From Candidatus Agrococcus pullicola (GTDB lineage Bacteria; Actinomycetota; Actinomycetes; Actinomycetales; Microbacteriaceae): a stretch of DNA of 17,117 nucleotides. The notes beneath the pieces were generated by a model, which did no database searches, was not told where the DNA came from, and saw nothing but the letters and a program-made list of their open reading frames with translations. The DNA is taken from the NCBI GenBank assembly GCA_019115685.1, contig DXDC01000468.1, forward strand, positions 1-17,117. Direction: 5' to 3'. Of the stretch, positions 14,375 through 17,117 are shown piece after piece. The position numbers and the translations under genes are program-made. Position 1 is the first letter of the stretch. Each line of letters begins with the position of its first letter.

Positions 14375-16024
14375 TCAGAATCCTAAATGCCAAGGAGAAG
14401 GGAACTCGCCGACGCTCACCTCTATCAGCTGCGGCCCATGAGTACCGATGGCAGATGAGAGAGCAGCATCGAGTTCTTCGGCCGATGCCACACGGGTCGC
14501 GGGGATGCCGAACGCGTCCGCCAGCACCATGTAATCGGGGTTGGTCAAATCGCTGGCGATCTCACGCCCTTCGTAGACCAGATTCTGAAGCCGACGAACG
14601 TTGGCGTAGTGGCCGTCGTTGAAGATGATGGTGGTGAGCGGCGGCCGCTCACGAGCAAGGGTCGAGAGCTCCTCCATCGTCCAAGAGAAGCCTCCGTCAC
14701 CGGTCACGCTGACAACAGGACCATCGTTGCCGATTGCGGCCCCGATCGCGGTGGCGAAGCCGTAGCCGAGCGTACCCTGGTATCCAGGCCAGATGAAGTC
14801 ACGAGGCGTCCTGCACGGAAACGCGAAGCTCGCCGCATACCCGATCTGCGTGTATTCACCGACAAGTATGCCGCCGTCCGGCAAGTGCCGACGGATGGCT
14901 TCCAAATATTTCAGCTGCGGTGCAATCCTTCCGCGCTGCTCCTCCACGAAGTCGCCGGCATCCGCAAGTAGCGCTCCGCTCCAGCCGTCGCGTGCAGCGG
15001 GCCGATCACTCTCAACGATCTCCGCCAACAATGTGGCCGCGTCGAGTCGAAGAGCATGCGTGTTCTCCGGCTGGCGCTCCAGCACGACAGGATCGGTGTT
15101 CACCACGACGGTACGAGCATTACCGGTCGGGAGATCACGAGCTTCGGCATCGACGAAACGTGTACCGAGAGCTAAGACGAGGTCGGAGTGATCGAGCAAT
15201 CGCCGGTACGCCGTACGCTCGAAAGCGAGCTCGTGTCGGGCGTCGATGACGCCTTTCGCGTTCTCAGTGACAACCACCGGAGCTCCGAGTCGCTCAGCGG
15301 CACGTGTTAGAAGGGCAACTGCATCTCTGCCGCGGCATCCACCCCCAACAAGCAACAGTGGCCGCTCGGAATCCCGGATCAGACTCAGAGCTTCACTCCC
15401 CTGTGGCCCCACCTCTCGGATTGGTCGGGACGCCACGTTCGGTTCCATAGGACGCGGTTCCGCGGTTTCCATCCGCTCCTCAGCGAGTTCATGGAGCACG
15501 TCGACAGGCACTTCGAGTGCTGCCGGACCCGCTCCTGATTCGAGAAAAGCGAGCGCCTCAGCAACGAGCGCTGGAATCTCGCACGCGTATGAGGCTCTCG
15601 CATGCCAGCGGGTCAGCGAACGGAGGATACCGGTTTGATCGGGGATCTCGTGCAGCGCTCCCCTGCCGCTACCAATCAGGGTGCTATCGATCTGCCCACA
15701 GATCAGTAGCACGGGAGTATTGCAGGCGTAGGCAGTAGCCAGACCGGCGAGAGCATTGAGCACACCGGGGCCGGGGACCACTACGCCGATGCCAGGCTTT
15801 CCTGACGACCTTGCGTACCCGTCTGCCATATAGGCCACGGCCTGTTCGTGCCGTGCCGTCGTCAGTTCGAGGACGTTCTGGCGTGCGAGCGCGTCAAATA
15901 TTGGATCCAGTTGAATTCCAGGCAGTCCGAACACTCGCTCTGCTCCAGACTCGATCAATGCAGTGACGAGTCGATCACCTCCGTTAGGAGTGGTTCGTGT
16001 TTCTGGCAAATTGACTCGCCTCAT
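14375..16024 (-). CDS. ThDP-dependent enzyme, acetolactate synthase / 2-oxo-acid decarboxylase-like
   Basis: This enzyme uses thiamine diphosphate, probably to decarboxylate a 2-oxo acid or join two of them. The 549 residues show the three-domain plan. The N-terminal pyrimidine-binding domain has FGLPG and the ThDP-activating glutamate in ARHEQAVAYMADGYAR (Glu60). A central domain follows, and the C-terminal pyrophosphate-binding domain has GDGGFSW...IIFND (GDG 442-444, Asn469). The acetolactate synthase small subunit gene is absent and the neighbours are not ilv genes, so a catabolic role is more likely than branched-chain amino acid synthesis. The ATG at 16024 overlaps the amidohydrolase stop as ATGA. 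The frame upstream of it is the amidohydrolase 3' end read in another frame, so it was excluded. No strong ribosome site is seen, which fits translational coupling. The substrate cannot be read from sequence. 5-guanidino-2-oxopentanoate, benzoylformate or pyruvate are only family-level possibilities. Confidence 0.88.
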   Translation of the reverse strand: MRRVNLPETRTTPNGGDRLVTALIESGAERVFGLPGIQLDPIFDALARQNVLELTTARHEQAVAYMADGYARSSGKPGIGVVVPGPGVLNALAGLATAYACNTPVLLICGQIDSTLIGSGRGALHEIPDQTGILRSLTRWHARASYACEIPALVAEALAFLESGAGPAALEVPVDVLHELAEERMETAEPRPMEPNVASRPIREVGPQGSEALSLIRDSERPLLLVGGGCRGRDAVALLTRAAERLGAPVVVTENAKGVIDARHELAFERTAYRRLLDHSDLVLALGTRFVDAEARDLPTGNARTVVVNTDPVVLERQPENTHALRLDAATLLAEIVESDRPAARDGWSGALLADAGDFVEEQRGRIAPQLKYLEAIRRHLPDGGILVGEYTQIGYAASFAFPCRTPRDFIWPGYQGTLGYGFATAIGAAIGNDGPVVSVTGDGGFSWTMEELSTLARERPPLTTIIFNDGHYANVRRLQNLVYEGREIASDLTNPDYMVLADAFGIPATRVASAEELDAALSSAIGTHGPQLIEVSVGEFPSPWHLGF

Positions 16025-17117
16025 CGGCGTGTTTCGAATTCTGGGTAGCTGAGCGGCACGTGCTCGTCCATGGTTCGACTTGCCCAATCGTGCGAAGGCC
16101 ATCCTTCCCATACACGTTCGGACGCTTCTTGCAGAGCTCGACGGTCCGAGGCCTCGTCGAGCCCTCGGACGGCATTATTCTCGTACGAGAACCTGCCACC
16201 GACCATGACTCTGTCGATGTCGCTGTGTTCGGCGTAGTAGACGATCGTGCGGATCGGATCACGGCTGGGAACCATCGTGAGCGTGTCGGTCTTCCAGAAC
16301 ACGAGATCGGCCTTAGCTCCGACTTCGATCCGACCGAGATCGGGACGCCGCAGCACATCAGCTGCTCGGACAGTGGCAGCATTGAAAACGTCACGCGCCT
16401 CACCGACGTCAGCACGATGCTCGAACACTTTGGTGACGATCGATGCCCATCGCATCGACAACAGCATCGACTGGGTCGTGGTATCGGTTCCGAGGCAGAC
16501 TTTCACGCCATGCTTCTGATAGCTGTCGTACGACTCCATGATGATGCCGTTTCTGGCGAACACCCATGGGTTGTAGACGACCGTTGTGCCGGATCGGGCG
16601 AGCAGGCCGAGGTCGTCACCGTGGAAGTTCGTCCAACTGGTGCCTGTGAGGAAAAGCCCGTGCCCTATCAGCGTGCGTTCGCTCAGAAAGCCGATGTCGT
16701 CGAGCCACTCGATCGGCGTTCGCGCATGCCGACGCGTCATCTCGTGGAACTCAGAGTAAGACTGCGCCGCGTGGGTCTGCATCAGCAGATCGTGCTCGTC
16801 TGCCGCGTCTCGTGTACGGCGCAGCAAGTCCGCAGAGCACGTGTCGACCTGCGACGGGTTCAGAAAACCAGTAACCAGTGCATCACCCGACGGATTACGA
16901 TGCCGCAGCGCGAAGTCCAGCCCGCCTTCGAACGCGGCGCGCCCATCGTCTTCGAACCATCGGTACTCGACGTTCTTGCCGTCAGGGGTAAACCATTCGC
17001 CAGAACGGTAGGACTCACCGATGAAAGCCCGCAGCCCCACCTCTTCGCACATCCTGGCCACATAGTCGCTCTCCACGCCCATCTGCATCACCGTGGTGGC
17101 CCCCGTGCGCAAGTGCT
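16021..17117 (-). CDS. Amidohydrolase, TRZ/ATZ (chlorohydrolase/deaminase) family, N-terminus outside window
   Basis: This is a metal-dependent hydrolase of the amidohydrolase superfamily, whose relatives deaminate or dechlorinate nucleobases, triazines or adenosine derivatives. At least 364 residues are visible. The frame runs off the right edge, so the start and the HxH metal motif are missing. Numbered from base 17112, the visible active-site parts are QTHAAQ (His114), LIGHGLFL (His151) and CLGTDTTT (Asp210), followed by the C-terminal strand IEVGAKADLVFW typical of the family. The glutamate expected three residues after the first of these histidines (HxxE) is Gln117. Its TGA overlaps the ATG of the ThDP enzyme (ATGA), so both are one operon. 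The two may act in one degradative route in which a deaminated or ring-opened product becomes a 2-oxo acid. That is inference. Confidence 0.87.
   Translation of the reverse strand, partial: HLRTGATTVMQMGVESDYVARMCEEVGLRAFIGESYRSGEWFTPDGKNVEYRWFEDDGRAAFEGGLDFALRHRNPSGDALVTGFLNPSQVDTCSADLLRRTRDAADEHDLLMQTHAAQSYSEFHEMTRRHARTPIEWLDDIGFLSERTLIGHGLFLTGTSWTNFHGDDLGLLARSGTTVVYNPWVFARNGIIMESYDSYQKHGVKVCLGTDTTTQSMLLSMRWASIVTKVFEHRADVGEARDVFNAATVRAADVLRRPDLGRIEVGAKADLVFWKTDTLTMVPSRDPIRTIVYYAEHSDIDRVMVGGRFSYENNAVRGLDEASDRRALQEASERVWEGWPSHDWASRTMDEHVPLSYPEFETRR

Noticed and set aside
1..17117. Search for tRNA, rRNA, CRISPR repeats, insertion sequences, attachment sites and riboswitches
   Set aside because: The gaps between genes are short. 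None contained a cloverleaf, repeat-spacer pattern, transposase fragment or recognisable aptamer by eye. A covariance-model search would be needed to exclude small RNAs.

Overview
The window is chromosomal DNA from a high-GC Gram-positive bacterium, an actinobacterium most like Micrococcales/Microbacteriaceae. The evidence is the GC-rich codon use, frequent GTG starts, a mycothione reductase (mycothiol is confined to Actinobacteria), a class II DAHP synthase, a pyruvate carboxylase of corynebacterial type, and an FtsR/Rv1828-type MerR regulator. I do not assign a genus. No rRNA, tRNA, CRISPR array, transposase or prophage gene was seen, and no stretch over about 210 bases lacks a gene.

Bases 1-5494 hold a block whose order recalls the mycobacterial/corynebacterial pknL-aroG-plsC-fadD15 region. 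It contains the C-terminal part of a PASTA-domain Ser/Thr kinase (cut by the left edge), then on the other strand a class II DAHP synthase downstream of an acyltransferase (plsC then aroG), and a divergent long-chain acyl-CoA ligase. A hairpin terminator separates the converging kinase and aroG genes. Overlapping divergent -10 elements may lie between plsC and fadD15.

Bases 5506-10768 are a minus-strand operon read in the order pyc, mtr, def, with overlapping stop and start codons (TAGTG, then ATGA). It joins pyruvate carboxylase, mycothione reductase and peptide deformylase. Divergent to it is an orphan ParA ATPase that looks leaderless (10865-11764). This converges on an ftsR-like MerR regulator (11974-12519). 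The 209-base gap between them carries a long palindromic hairpin and a terminator-like stem-loop, and a 19-bp dyad lies upstream of ftsR.

Bases 12730-17117 look more accessory. A thioredoxin-reductase-like flavoprotein with a CPYC redox motif but a degenerate NAD(P)H-binding loop is divergent from an XRE-cupin regulator. After that comes a minus-strand operon of a TRZ/ATZ-type amidohydrolase (cut by the right edge) overlapping by ATGA a ThDP-dependent 2-oxo-acid decarboxylase/acetolactate-synthase-like enzyme. I could not assign a substrate to that pair, and together with its neighbouring regulator it is the best candidate for an undescribed pathway here.
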